In this document: in pieces, positions 10,701 to 22,372 of the stretch
How the letters are laid out: each line of letters starts with the position of its first letter
How positions within the stretch are numbered: the stretch's first letter is position 1
Assembly (NCBI RefSeq): GCF_945859685.1
Contig: NC_079147.1
Span: forward strand, 50,312,946-50,376,945
From: Eupeodes corollae
Lineage: Eukaryota > Arthropoda > Insecta > Diptera > Syrphidae
Direction of reading: 5' to 3'
DNA: 64,000 bases
Notes under the pieces: model-generated
Databases searched by the model: none
What the model was told of the DNA's origin: nothing
Seen by the model: only the letters and a program-made list of their open reading frames with translations
Program-made: the position numbers and the translations under genes

Positions 10701-12394
10701 GGGAAAACTTCAATTGTAACTTTCAGTACCTTTTTCTTCAACAATTGTTATTTTTTTTATATTTATTAAAGTTAAAGTATTATATTTTATAACGAAGTTT
10801 TTCGAGAAAACCAGTCTCTTAGTCAAAAAGGAACAGCCTATAAAAGTTAAGCTTAATATTTCGGAATGTAACATTTGTAATAATGCTTAGAAATCTTTAT
10901 CAAGCTATGTTTTTAATTAAATTTCTTCGATTCGCATTCGGATTATTATTATTTTCGTAGATTGCTTAAATATTAAGTTACAAGAAATCATTTTCATAAC
11001 TAATACCGTAAGTTGATATGTTGCAATCATGTATCGATGATCAGTGATTTTGTTTTTGCACAAACCATAAAGTTATATACTCTATACTTACATGCAGAGA
11101 TATTCAATCTTGCTTCAAAAATCCACAAAATGTCAAATGATATGCATTCGATGTCAAATGATTTATTTTTTAATTTAAGTAATTTATAGATTATAAGGTT
11201 TATAAAACTTATGAACCAATAACTTTCAACCTAAGATATATTCCTTTAAAATTTTGCAAGAAAAATGTTTTCTTTTCTCTATAAAAGATTCACATAAATT
11301 AAGATTTCAAATTAAATCCCCAAACTTCAACTTCTTCACAAAAATTTAACATGGGCTTAGGTACCTACTTTACCTACCTTGCCTACCCGAAAAACCAAAA
11401 TTCTTTGGAACAAACTAATATGGCATTCATCATTCTATAAATTCCCATCATCTGCTAGGTATGTAATGTCCTGAATAAGTAGATATGCATAGTTAGGTAT
11501 TCCCTTAACACCTAAATGTACACATGTAGACATGAAGACGTAAATGAAATTCCCAATTGCGTGTAACAAAATTTTAATCAAAGAATCTGGTCAGTGCACA
11601 AACTCAAAAAGTCATAAATTAAAAATAATACATATATTAAACTTTCATAAATTATCTTAAGGGTACTGAAGGTATGCTTATATGTTCACAAATTCACACA
11701 TTTACATATATCTAAAAGTTTCATCCACAACTGTATGCATATAGGTAGTAAAGTAAGATGTCCTTTATAGTACTCGTATACAACCGCAATTTTCCTTAAC
11801 TTTCCTCGTCCCCAACGTCATATTCATCCCTACTATCACATAGCTTCTAAATATATCTAGAGAAGTCGTAAATTACTTGTGACCGTATAGAATATTGTTT
11901 GCACTTTTGGCTAATAGTGTTTAAGTGACGACATGGAATATTACACCGGAGCTGTTCGTACGTTTACTGCTGTACATAAGATAATTGGTTGGAGAATATG
12001 GAATATCATGCACACCTCCTTTTACGTATATGTAAATATATATACATATAACATGTGGATCTGTAAAGACCGCGTGCAGGCCAAAACTGTTAATCAAGTT
12101 GAGCTCTTGAATCATTCCATATGGGGATCATCATCATTATCCCTAAACATTTGATATTTTAAATGAGAAAATAATACTGTGCAAAACACAAGAATGTGTA
12201 TTTCATCAAAATCTTTGGAGATGTTTTTGAGATCCTTAACTTTTTTAATAATGTTTTTAGGAAGGCATCAAAGCTGTAATTATTATATGAATAGGAATAA
12301 GTATAATGCGAAAATTGGATCCACGCCTTCTTACCAACGTTTTTAAATAATTTGTAACTTCACAGAGAAGTTTATTATAATCGTCTCATTTACC
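10701..12394. other. AT-rich intergenic DNA, nothing recognised
   Basis: This stretch holds short TA/CA-type microsatellite runs (for example 12030-12055) and small ORFs on both strands at 11921-12154 that mirror each other and look like chance. No supportable gene or repeat. Confidence 0.5.
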
Positions 12395-13315
12395 AAATTG
12401 AAATTTTGACATTTCCCGACGTTTTGGCATTGATAGAACATATATTAAAGGTGGTAATGTGTTAGTACACCCGCAAATTCAGGATACCTTTTTCTTTGAT
12501 CATATCATAAGAACTAGATTATAAATAAGATTTACTAAACCAATTAAAAAAGGTGACAAATTTGTTTAATCTCAAATATATATAAAACTAATAATGCTTG
12601 CGAATTCAATTTAAATTTTGTATTGTAAATTGTTTAACTTATGGTTATTTTTGTCGAAAAAACGACGTGGCGGTTTTTTTTAACAAAAAATAAAAACCTA
12701 AACAAAAAAATTAATAAAAGTTTGTAAAAATTGATTTTCGACTTAAAATTCTTTTGAAAACTTTGAGATATTGGCTTTAAACTACTTTTATCTTATAAAA
12801 AAATATTGTTTTCAACATTCACTTAAATTTTGAGAAAAATCTAATGGACAGTTTTTTTTACAAACAATACTTAAACTTGGTAAACATTTTCTTTCGACTT
12901 AAATAGCTTTTCAAAAATTAAAAATATTGTCTTTAAACTCTTATTTCTTAATTGTCATTTTTCACAGAAAATATTGTCTTCGAAATTCAGTAGTTTTTTT
13001 TTTATAAAATTCCAACCGTTTTTTTATAAGAAAAATTAAATGTACAAAAAATAGTACGCAAATTTATTAAACATTGATGTTCAGTTCTTTATAATTCTCA
13101 AATTAATTTTATTCATACCCTTTGTTAAAAAAATATAAAATTCTACTAAAATTGGTAAAAATCTGTTTTCGACTAAAAATCTATTTAAGAAAACTAGAAA
13201 ACGTAATTATTTCTTTATATGAAAAATATTGTTGATAATTTTAAAATTTTTAAAAACAATCCAATACGAAAACAGACGGGATGGGAAGTTATCAGAGTGG
13301 CCCGAGTTCCAGCCA
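12395..13315 (+). repeat. Repeat-X copy B, microsatellite region lost
   Basis: A left-end remnant (12390-12435: 'aaattgaaattttgacattt' followed by 'cgacgttt') is followed by several internal units (12660-13210) with the diagnostic 'aaaaattgattttcgact' and 'gagatattggcttta' words. The right end is at about 13270-13315 ('acgggatgggaagttatcag' then 'ccagccac'). More diverged than copy A. Confidence 0.72.
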
Positions 13316-13419
13316 CTTTTTTATATTTAGGAACAAATCAGAGCAATATTTGGTACATACCTACTTCATATGTTAGCCTTACCACGAAAATATTTTTTTG
13401 GAACAGTCTTTTCGGAATT

Positions 13420-13700
13420 TCATCGAATTTCCAATGGGAAGTTATTGTAATCTGTCTGATATTTAGTTTCATGTCTTATAAAATTACAAAAATACTAATA
13501 AAAGTTGTAAAATATGATGATGTTGAAATAAAACTAATTTCACCATATTCAAAAATTGTTTTTAACTTTTAGTAAATTTATTAAAAAAAACTAGATTGGA
13601 TATTAAAAAAAAAACCTACAAAAATAAGTAAAAATTGATAAAAATTGGTATTAGACTCAAGTATCTTAAGAATAGAGACAAATTTAAACTTCAAACTCAG
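13420..13700 (+). repeat. Repeat-X copy C, fragment
   Basis: Begins with a left-end word 'caatgggaagttattgtaat' and contains inner-unit words at 13600-13690 ('aaaaacctacaaaaataagt', 'agactcaagtatctt'). It follows copy B after about 100 bp. The open frame at 13219-13572 spans the copy B/C junction and is not a gene. Confidence 0.5.
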
Positions 13701-13744
13701 CATCTCCCAAGCCGAATTAAACACCGTAATAAATTTGACACCCA

Positions 13745-14690
13745 ACATTTTTATCGATTTCAAGGCCTCATATTACAGTACCTAAATGGACGAGCTGTAT
13801 AGAACCATGTCTAGTTTTGGGATACCTGCTTAACTCGTCCGTTTGTGCAGGATGACCCTGGAGAATTCACGTTGCTCCATAAAGGTTGGAAACAAATTAA
13901 CAGAACCTTTTGATGTCAAAACAGCTTTAGACATGGTAATGCGCTGTCATGCGATTTTTTTAACCTCGTACTTTAAAGAAAAATGCAGAGCTTCCAACTC
14001 AACACTAGAGGCATTATCTTTCAAAAGTCTGTCCAATTACTAGCCTATGCTGATGGCATTGACTTAATCGAAAGAACACAACCTGATGTCAATGGTACTT
14101 TTTTGAATATTGAGGCAAAGGTGGAAAAATGGGCTTAACGGTTAATGATTACAAAACGCAATATATCCTTTTATCAAGAAAGGAATCAACATCGACGCAT
14201 CGTGACGTCTCGATCAAAACATTTCTTTGGGCTAAGAAAACAATTGAGGCCAAAGTGTCGCCATATAAGACCCTCATCACCCCCGTCTTGCTATATAAAA
14301 GCGGATGAAAGCATTTGGTCATTTCGATAAAAAAGTTCTTCCCGTGATCTACAGAGAATGGAAGTGGTGGAGAAGATGGAACGACGTGCTGTACGGGCTG
14401 TACAGCGACTTAGACTTAGCTACAAGTTTAAAAATAAAACGACTAAGATTTCTTGGTTACGTAGAGCCCATGAAAAGCAATGCTTCGGCCTGGAAAGCCT
14501 TCGAATCCACATTCACAGGACAGCTTAGTAGAAGAAGACCTCGGATCAGGTAGAGCCCACAAGTGGAAAGGGACCTCACGCAACTTGGATAGCGAAACTG
14601 GAGACATCTAGCTAGGGACCGAGATAGATGGAGAAGTTTGTTGGGTGAGGCCCTAGTTCACACAGGAATGTAGCGCTATCCTAAATAAAT
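13745..14690 (+). pseudogene. RTE-like LINE, 5'-truncated and decayed ORF2
   Basis: Non-LTR reverse transcriptase remnant of the same family as 27005-28570. It starts within the RT domain (the FIDFKA block at about 13748-13770). An RT fragment (13843-14043) reads CRMTLENSRCSIKVGNKL, then LAYADGID at about 14040, where the second catalytic aspartate of YADD is replaced by glycine. The C-terminal part (14305-14553) contains the RLRFLGYVEPM block, matching RLRWLGHVERM of the sister copy. There are several stops and frame changes. The 3' end has a short 'taaataaataag' tail near 14680, similar to the TAAG tail at 28553. Confidence 0.75.
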
Positions 14691-16740
14691 AAGAACAACA
14701 AAACTTCCAGATAGCCAAGCCCCATTTAAAGCACCAGCTTTTATTTCATCAACTTGAAGCTTGTGTGAAAATCTTTTTGAAGTCTAAGTGAGCAGGGCAC
14801 TTGCCATTTCACGTTAAAGTCCAGGGCAATTAAGTAAGATCAAAGGAGAAAAAAAAAACATAATTAAATCAAATGAGAAGAGGAAGCTAAAGGATCTAAA
14901 CTTTATAATAGACTCCTTTAACTAAGGCAGGCTAAGATAATACCTGCTTAGGTTAGGTTGATTGAATCAATGTCGAATAAGCAATTCCTTAGGAACAACA
15001 TTCACAGACGATTCTTAGATTGTATCACTCTTATTGTTGAACTAGTAATCTAACAGAAATGAGATTTTCTTACGGGAATTCTAAGCTGAGTCATCATTTG
15101 CATCTTAACAGTGATCGAAAGAAAGAAGATAGCATAATTCATAACGGGTTATTAACAAAGGACCAAGGATGTATCTTACAAACAAAAGTCCGAATAATAA
15201 GAAAAATAGTCTGTTTCCCCAAAATGTCAAAACTGAAATATCCATTAACTATTATTATTATAATATCTCAAAAAACTGCGATTTAAAGAAAGCCCATCAA
15301 ACATACAAAACCTTGTTCACCAAGTTTTTCGTCAAGAACGTCATGCAAATTCAGCAGGAGATCTGGTTTTAGTATACGTACCTGGAAAATTGATTCCGTG
15401 GTGATTTATTTCATATAATTTTTCTCTTTAAAGATGTGATGTCATTTTTGGGAATTTGAATCCAGAAAGAGTTGTTGAGCCGGTTTTTAAGCCTTACGCC
15501 AGCATCAACAGTTTGGTACGATAAAACGACTACGGAATTTGTGTCTTGATATCGGTAACATTCAAAAACTTTGCAAGTAACAGGTTTTTGTGTAATGATA
15601 ATTTAAAAACCTTTATAACCACGTTTTGAAAGCAAGTCACTTGATGAAGGTACTAACGTACCGAAGTACCAATATCAATTACTACTACTATCATATTGGT
15701 TTGGTGTTTCCAATGCGCATTAACTTTCGGAAGCGTTTTGAATCCTCAGATCAGTCTTAAGCCCGGTAATGCCTGGAGTAGATGAAAATAAGACGCTTTA
15801 AGCTAATCTCGCTTACCGAGCAAAGAGATCATAGATCGTGGCACATTAAGATGAAAAATGGATTTACTGATAGAAAAAAGCGACTTGGGAGAAGTATTTT
15901 ATCTGTGGACTAGAAAAAAGCCCTGATCGATAACAACACCAGGTGCGGAAGAGCTACTTATGTGTCCAAAATATTAAATATACGTAATTTTACGTTACGT
16001 TACACATATTATTTAATGGACGGAGAGAGACATCTGAACACAGATCCTGAAGATCTGCTGAAACGTTCAGCTCACCGAAGAGGCGGCTGTATTCAATATG
16101 GTACCGTCATCTGCCAAGCATAAAAAAAGGTCGAGAAGGCTGTAAGCCGGATTAGATGGCTTATCAACCTAACTGATTCAACATGGCGTAGCAAGACAGC
16201 ATTACATCGTGAAAATCATAAACACTTGCCAAAAAGTATCATCTGTAATATCACAAAACGGCAGATGTCAAAACGTGCAGCACATAGGGAAATATCACGT
16301 TGTCAAGTAACGACTATAAGATAAGATACTATCCTCTTTTGTATAGTACTGGATAGTCCGGAGTCCCATAAAACTAAAACTATCATTGGTCAATAATATT
16401 ACTGAGGTTAGCGATGGAAAAATATCAATGATTCAATATTCAAGGTGTTTCATCACACAATTTGTTTATGACATATTTTAGCATTCAATATATTAAGTAC
16501 AGAATGATCCACGAACTTTTTTCGAGTAGTATACAATTGTTATTTGTTGTATGAAGATGCATCTATGATGCAGTCCTAAGAAAGCCATTTATAGGGACTA
16601 TGGCTAGTGAAATATTGAATAGCAGCACTGGTCATAGTCATAGACGAACAAAAGGCGTCCCGGTCAGCATTATGATTTGTTGCTTAAGCTTATACATATC
16701 TAGCAGTACATTATTACATAAATAAATTTATATAGGTAAT
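14691..16740. other. Unrecognised, possibly old TE debris
   Basis: Less AT-rich than its surroundings in parts (15440-15850, 16030-16330) with short coding-like stretches, but I could not match any reading frame to a family with confidence. A 'cttaggttaggttgattg' word at 14948-14966 is the reverse complement of the LOA-type CCTAA tail and may mark a lost minus-strand copy. Frames at 15059-15286 and 15169-15372 overlap each other and have no recognisable motifs. Confidence 0.4.
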
Positions 16741-16769
16741 CTATATTCAACCGTTACTGTGCTTTGTTC

Positions 16770-16965
16770 AACCGACGACGACGACGACGATGAGACACAA
16801 GAACATGACCCATCAGAATCAGAATAGCTCCAGATTGCAGCATCATTTCCCAAATTACAATGTTAGATTGAAATTTGTAGATGATTTCATTTCCAAGCAT
16901 GTCATCATCATTATAATGACCGGCGTCGCCGGCCACCGCCGCCGCTGCCGCTGCCGCTACTGTCA
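16770..16965. repeat. Trinucleotide-rich patch (GAC)n and (GCC)n
   Basis: A run of GAC units (16771-16789) and a CGC/TGC-type run (16928-16960) flank ordinary sequence. Overlapping minus and plus frames translate these as poly-Ala or poly-Arg, a usual by-product of trinucleotide runs. Confidence 0.7.
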
Positions 16966-17284
16966 TCCTACATACTTACATAGTACATGCATTTAAGAAA
17001 GTCCTGGGCATATCCGCACGAACAAATTTATACCTATATACAGAATCCTGTGTACGTACAATATGCAGTAATGTACATTCTTGTTAACATTCCCGAAGTA
17101 ATTTATTATCCCAATATCGCATAGTTGTTCCCATATCCGGAAATCGTCGGGAAATTTGTGAATCTGGGGTGAAGGCTATTAGTGGATGATTTCATCCCTC
17201 ATTTGCGACCATGCAACATACTATCGATTTGCTGCTCCCTTATTCGCGATTAGGTGCACATATTATAACCTATGCAGTAGTTAT

Positions 17285-17372
17285 AGGTACAGTCGTCGTT
17301 CCCGTCGCGTTCGTCGTCGTCGTCGTAGTGGTAGTCGACGTCAACGTCGTCGTCGTCGTTGTTGAGGGTTGA
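17285..17372. repeat. (GTC)n trinucleotide repeat
   Basis: Imperfect GTC/CGT repeats over about 90 bp. On the minus strand this reads as poly-Thr (17270-17515). No other coding evidence. Together with 16770-16965 and the GGTACT-rich stretch at 17590-17640, this kilobase lacks TE signatures and may be unique host DNA. Confidence 0.65.
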
Positions 17373-17699
17373 GGAGGCACAGAAGCCTTGGTTTTGCAGT
17401 ACATTATGGCAAAATGATTCACTTCTGGCCAGGATGTGTATTTAGTCCTGTGTATACTATTATATACGAGAATATGTGGAAAAGTTCTCTTAAAATGCCA
17501 ACGATGCGATAACAATGAATTTATGAGACCGAACTATTAGTGCCAACTTATATTCTTCGTTCTCTGGGAGTCTAAAGCCGGAGCATGCTGGTTCTGGTAC
17601 TGGTTACTGGTACTGGCTGGGTGCTTCCTAGTCCTGGTACATATGTATATGGAGGACTGCATGCTGACTGGGTTGTTCACTTTATTTCCTGATGCTTTT

Positions 17700-18745
17700 G
17701 GGTCTTATAGTAAAGTAGATATGGTGTAACCATGACGCATCTGTTTGTTTTCAAATGAAGCTGCAAAATTGGAACAAATTTAATGGAAATTGCACAGTTT
17801 CAGTTAAGTTCGAATGCAATTAAAATGTGTGCGCATACAAAGGGATTACATTTAAAATCAGCGAAATAAATTGTTGCAAAATGTATTTTTGTTGTCGAAA
17901 CTTTATATTGATTGGAGTTTAATTACATTCACATTACTCATACATACTTATGAAAGAAATTTAATGCTTCGATTGTTCTATTTGCATCGAGTGGTAAGAA
18001 AGTCTTAAATGTTTATAATTTATTCGTACTAAGAAATAACTAACAATAATTTTAATTTAAATCATAAGAAAAAGCATTACTTAATCTCTTATAGAGACAC
18101 GTTAACATAAGTCGTCGGTAATAAAAGTTTAGTCTTCCAAAGCTCTATTATCCGAATCAGATATAATACAATAATTTAAACAAAATATTTGTCTACAAAA
18201 AGAACTGAATTTGCTTATTTCCCAAAAAACGAAAAATTAACTTACATTATACATTCCCTATTTAAAAGTTTAATCTTCGTTTATTTTGACTGACTCACTT
18301 AGTCTCTCAGTTCAAATTGGTTCTTTATAATAATAAGTTTTGGAAGTTAGATTGTAAGGTTATTTATGATGTTAAAACAATCGAACGTATTTACTTTTTA
18401 AATATAATTAATTTTTTTAATGTTGGTAATGTTAACAATTAATAACAGATTTTAAAGCAACTAAAATTAATGTAATTCGATGTAAGTATAGTAAACATTG
18501 TCAAATCAGTTCATCTTTTAACAATAGCTACCAACATAACTACCGTTTGCTGATTCAACTTTGTTATGTAATAGCTGTTAAACGCCAGCTTTGATGGTCA
18601 TTACTTCAAGTAAAACAAAATTTTAAGGCGATCATAACTACACAATTCATATCAAAGAATTTTGTACAAATATAACTAATTTCTTAATGTTTAAAAACAT
18701 GAATACATCTCAAAAAAAGAACAATATTATAATAAAAATAAATAA
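17700..18745. other. AT-rich, nothing recognised
   Basis: No open frame above background and no repeat family identified. Confidence 0.5.
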
Positions 18746-18748
18746 ATT

Positions 18749-19036
18749 AGGTGGTGCAACAGTCCATGAAGAACTAGGGCCAAGTGACGTACAACTCTCA
18801 ACCATTCCTGTGTGTGAGTTATGTTGTCAGAGATGAAAATGACCTACAGTTTATATGAAGAATATGAACGGCTAATTTGAGAAAGCACTTTTTCATGACA
18901 AGAGTTACTCTTGGAGGATTTGTCAATCCATAGCCAGAGGCAGAACCCGTGAAAAGAGTTAGGTGGCACAAGCAGGGATTGAACCCAAGACCCATTGCAT
19001 GACAGTCCAACGCACTAACCATCACGCTATGGGTAC
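18749..19036 (-). mobile_element. tRNA-derived SINE, copy 1, full length
   Basis: On the minus strand the element starts with a tRNA-like head: A-box-like TAGCGTGATGG (19019-19029) and B box GGTTCAATCC (18976-18985), the internal Pol III promoter pattern. The loop between them contains CTGTCAT, whose GTC triplet hints at an aspartate tRNA origin, though the arm does not pair cleanly. A body of about 200 bp follows, ending at 'cacc' (18750), then an A/T-rich tail of ATTT-like units (18722-18748). The same body occurs at 40419-40695, 51620-51808 and, degraded, 26676-26796. It does not encode protein; the short frames over it are shadows. Confidence 0.85.
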
Positions 19037-19254
19037 GGGTAATACATCAATATAAATTAAAATAAAGGCACGACTGTGTCGCACTAAATGCTTATGTATA
19101 TATAGTCTTTTTAGAAAAATGTCCTGAATTTTAAAATTTAAAAATTGAATCTGCAAAAAAAAAGAGGGCCACAAAAATATTTTCGAAAAGTATTGGACAT
19201 TTGGATATTACAATTTACCACAAGCTTACGTGTGTTTTCTCATCATTGTTGAAG

Positions 19255-20255
19255 AAACAAAATCAAAAAGGACTTCAAAACATAACACAAATTCAATAGA
19301 TAGAAATTGCTGAACTGGCGTACGAAAGCAAAACCAAGGACAAGGAGTATGCTAGAAACAGTGGTTCGACAAAGGTTTTTTCTTTCGATCTTCAACCGTG
19401 CCTTCCCACACCATTCCTTAGAACTAATGTATCTTTCTATAAGCAACAACTGTGGACTTATAACTTGACCATTCATGACTGCGTTGTTTATCAATCTTCT
19501 GTTACATGTGGGATGAGTCAACAGCCAACGGAGGTGGTAATGAGATTTCTTCTTGTATTTTCCAGCATCTTTAAACTATTCCATCAGATGTAAGACATCT
19601 AATTTCTTATACTGATTGTTGTGCAGGTCAGAATAAAAACGGATATGTTGCTACTATGTTTGAGATTTTTTGCAATAATTCGCACATTAATGTTATGGAC
19701 CGTAAATGTTTAGTGCCTGGCAATATTCACATGGAGTGTGATTCTGATCATGCGGCAATTGAGAAGAAAAAGGAAGCATTAACTCTTAAGACTCATCATC
19801 CAGTTGGTTAGATCTGTTGGGAGAAAACCATTCATGGTTCATGAAATTATACGGGTGGACTTTCTTGACTTTGCAAACATTTGAAAAGAAATATTTCTTT
19901 GGCGTAAAATTGCTGACGATAAAAGTAAATGTGTCTGGAAAAATATAAAGTAGTTGCGATTCACCAAAGAATTCGGAATTGTTCAATTCAACACAACTGT
20001 AGATGAAAATGAAGCGTTCAAAGACTTGAACTTAAGAAAACGAGGCAAGAATTTTGTTGATATAGTTAAAGCTCCATTTTGTTACACTGGGCCCAAACGA
20101 TCAGCAAGGAAAAGAAGAAAGATTTATTAGAATTACTTCCAGTGATCGAGAAGTCATATAACGACTCATAGTTAAATCTTCAACCGGATGATATTATTAA
20201 TTCTCATCCTGATTTGACACATGATGAAAATAAAGAAGAAAATAAAGAATAAAAA
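19255..20255 (+). pseudogene. Decayed transposase-like gene (possible DUF7869 type)
   Basis: No long frame survives, but plus-strand stretches are clearly protein-like. After a segment near 19500 reading CYMWDESTANGGGNEI come ISYTDCCAGQNKNGYVATMF (about 19600-19660) and CLVPGNIHMECDSDHAAIEK (about 19707-19766). An acidic, lysine-rich C-terminus ends in an open segment with repeated N/E/D (about 20110-20250). The motif order (W-D-E-T..., Y-S/T-D-x-C-x-G-Q-N, H-x-E-x-D) resembles multi-copy insect transposase-like proteins that I associate with DUF7869; that assignment is from memory and unverified. Multiple stops and frameshifts mean it is dead. Confidence 0.55.
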
Positions 20256-20780
20256 CAGTTGCAAATAAAAAATCTTAATAATATTATTTCCTTATTTTAT
20301 TATATTCGAAGTATTTAGTTCAAAAGATTTAAAAAACATGATATTTATACATTGTTTTTGTATCGTACGATTAATTTATATATTTTTTGTTTATGACTAA
20401 AAAGTTAAAAAATCCCGGCAAAATCCTCATTCAAACCCTCCAAGTGGGTGCCAGGCGGGCAATGATCACCACAGTAGTCCTGTGCGTTTTTGGCAGGATG
20501 GTGATTAGCTAAGGTTGAGTTGGATCGCTGAATTGTTGTAACTCCTCAATAGTGCAACGTTCGGAAACCCAATTTAATCATAGTTTAGAGGTTCCTAATT
20601 TCAGTGGTGGTGTGAGCGTACTAGTACGAAAACCGTGCCGAAGAATGAAAGGCTGGGGGATAAACCAGCCGTTAACGAGCTCTTTCGGATGCTGTGGCAA
20701 GGTCCGTCATATTTCTGCCTTACCCCGGCAAGCGGCTCTGCCGGGGCTGACCGTCTTTCCGCTTTACTCGTGGGAATAAA

Positions 20781-22372
20781 ATGAAAAAATTTAAAAATAA
20801 ACAAACAAACAAAACTATCATAAAACAAAAAAAATCGCACCAAGGCTGCCAATGCGGTCACATCACCTGAAAAGGCTGTCGAGCCAAATCAGGTGTGTGA
20901 ACGTGTTGTCAACCCTGTGGTTGCTACTAGTGGCGAGAGTCCTTCTCCCTCTACTAGCCGCAACACATACCTGAAGGAATTACCCGTCAGTGGAACAGCT
21001 GTGACGCTCGGCAGTCCCAATGACGGAAATTCCACACCCCACCTCTTCCCCGCTCCTGCTAGGACGTCGCAAGCGACCCCAAAAAGGGACACCCCATCCG
21101 GAGAGACAAAATCTGCGACATGTGGAATTGATTCAAAGGGTGAGGGCACACCCGGATTGGCGCACACCCGGATTGGCATCGGTAGCGATTAAATCTGGAG
21201 GTGGACCCACATCTGTGACACACGGACATAGCTCTGGGCCGGCCAAAAAGAAGTCCAAGAAGTCACAGGCCAATCGAGACCAACGCAATGCCGAAAGGAT
21301 TCTAGCCGCAGTCGGTGTCATACCGGCGGCGGAAAGAACCCCAGAGCAAACGCGTAAACTCGAGTGGGCTAGTGGCTTTCTTAGCAAAAAAGCTAAACCG
21401 ACTTGCGGCAACTCAACGTCAAAGCGAGATAGGTCTTTCGAGGGTGACAAGCCCGAACCAAAAAGGCAGAAGGTGCTTTCCAACAGCACATCAGCCGTCA
21501 ACAAAGCGCTCAAAGGTAAGATCATTGCCGCGGTCATTGACAGGAGTCATGTGGATTGTAACATCTCTCATGATCATTGGGCAGAGGTCAAGGCTCACCT
21601 CGGTTTCAGATTTTTATCTGTTATCGAGGAAAATCCGGGGCCTCTCCCAGACACAGCCGATGCAGGATGGTACCAAAATCGTATCAAACTCATCGCCTGT
21701 GGTGATCAGAGATCTTTCGATCTATACAGGGCTGCTGTCAATGGCTTGCCAGAAGTCTGGCCGGGTGCCAAGCTCGAGGTTGTTGCAAGGGAGAATATTC
21801 CTTGCCGGCCAAGAGCACGTATAATGGTCCCGGCTCTTCACAACTGTCCAGACATGATCATGAAACTGATCAAAACAAGTAATCCGGACCTGCCTACTCA
21901 CGACTGGAAAGTACCAAAGGTTGAGAAGGAGACAGTGGGTCACTATAGATCGGCTCTCGTGCTAATCAATAGGGAATCACTGGCTCCACTGGCCGCGACC
22001 AAAGGTGTGATTAGGTATGGTTTCGATGAAATCATGATGCGTATATACAAAAAAGATGAAGATACGCTAAACACGACCCCCACAGAAGCCTCTTCAGCAG
22101 AGGGAAGCGATTCATTGGCAACGAAAATGGAGGTCGATGCAATACCAAAAGTGGAACCATCGACATCCACTGCCCCAAATAAGCCATCCGACGTGGAGGC
22201 TAAAACTAAAGTCGACAGTAACTCCGACATGGAGACTGAAGACGCCACCTTAGGCATCACCCAGAGTGAGGAAGACCTGCTTAGGTCCTCCTCAGACGAG
22301 GAAAACGCCGACAAAACAGTGGTGGAGCTTGATCTGACTAATAGTAGCAATGCTGCGATTAGTACAGATTAA
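20781..22372 (+). pseudogene. LOA ORF1 (DUF4780-like nucleic-acid-binding protein)
   Basis: The C-terminal two thirds (from about 21150 to 22372) are open and carry the domain read as DUF4780, with WYQNRIKLIACGDQRSFDLY and a PRARIMVPALHNCPD segment, and a basic segment GPAKKKSKKSQANRD before it. The acidic Ser/Asp/Glu-rich tail follows. In LOA elements ORF1 is the RNA-binding partner of ORF2. The N-terminal third is in another frame (about 20835-21160). The frame changes at a perfect 16-bp tandem duplication (21146-21161 and 21162-21177), whose size alone explains the shift. A second change lies at an A8 run (20827-20834) after a likely start at 20781. The stop overlaps the ORF2 start by 23 bp. 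Confidence 0.78.

Noticed and set aside
13219..13572. 117-codon plus-strand frame
   Set aside because: Lies across the junction of two Repeat-X copies; no motif and not shared with other copies as a frame.
17270..17515. Poly-Thr minus-strand frame
   Set aside because: A product of the GTC trinucleotide repeat.
18976..19036. A functional tRNA gene
   Set aside because: A-box and B-box-like sequences are present, but the acceptor and anticodon arms do not pair properly and the unit continues into a SINE body.
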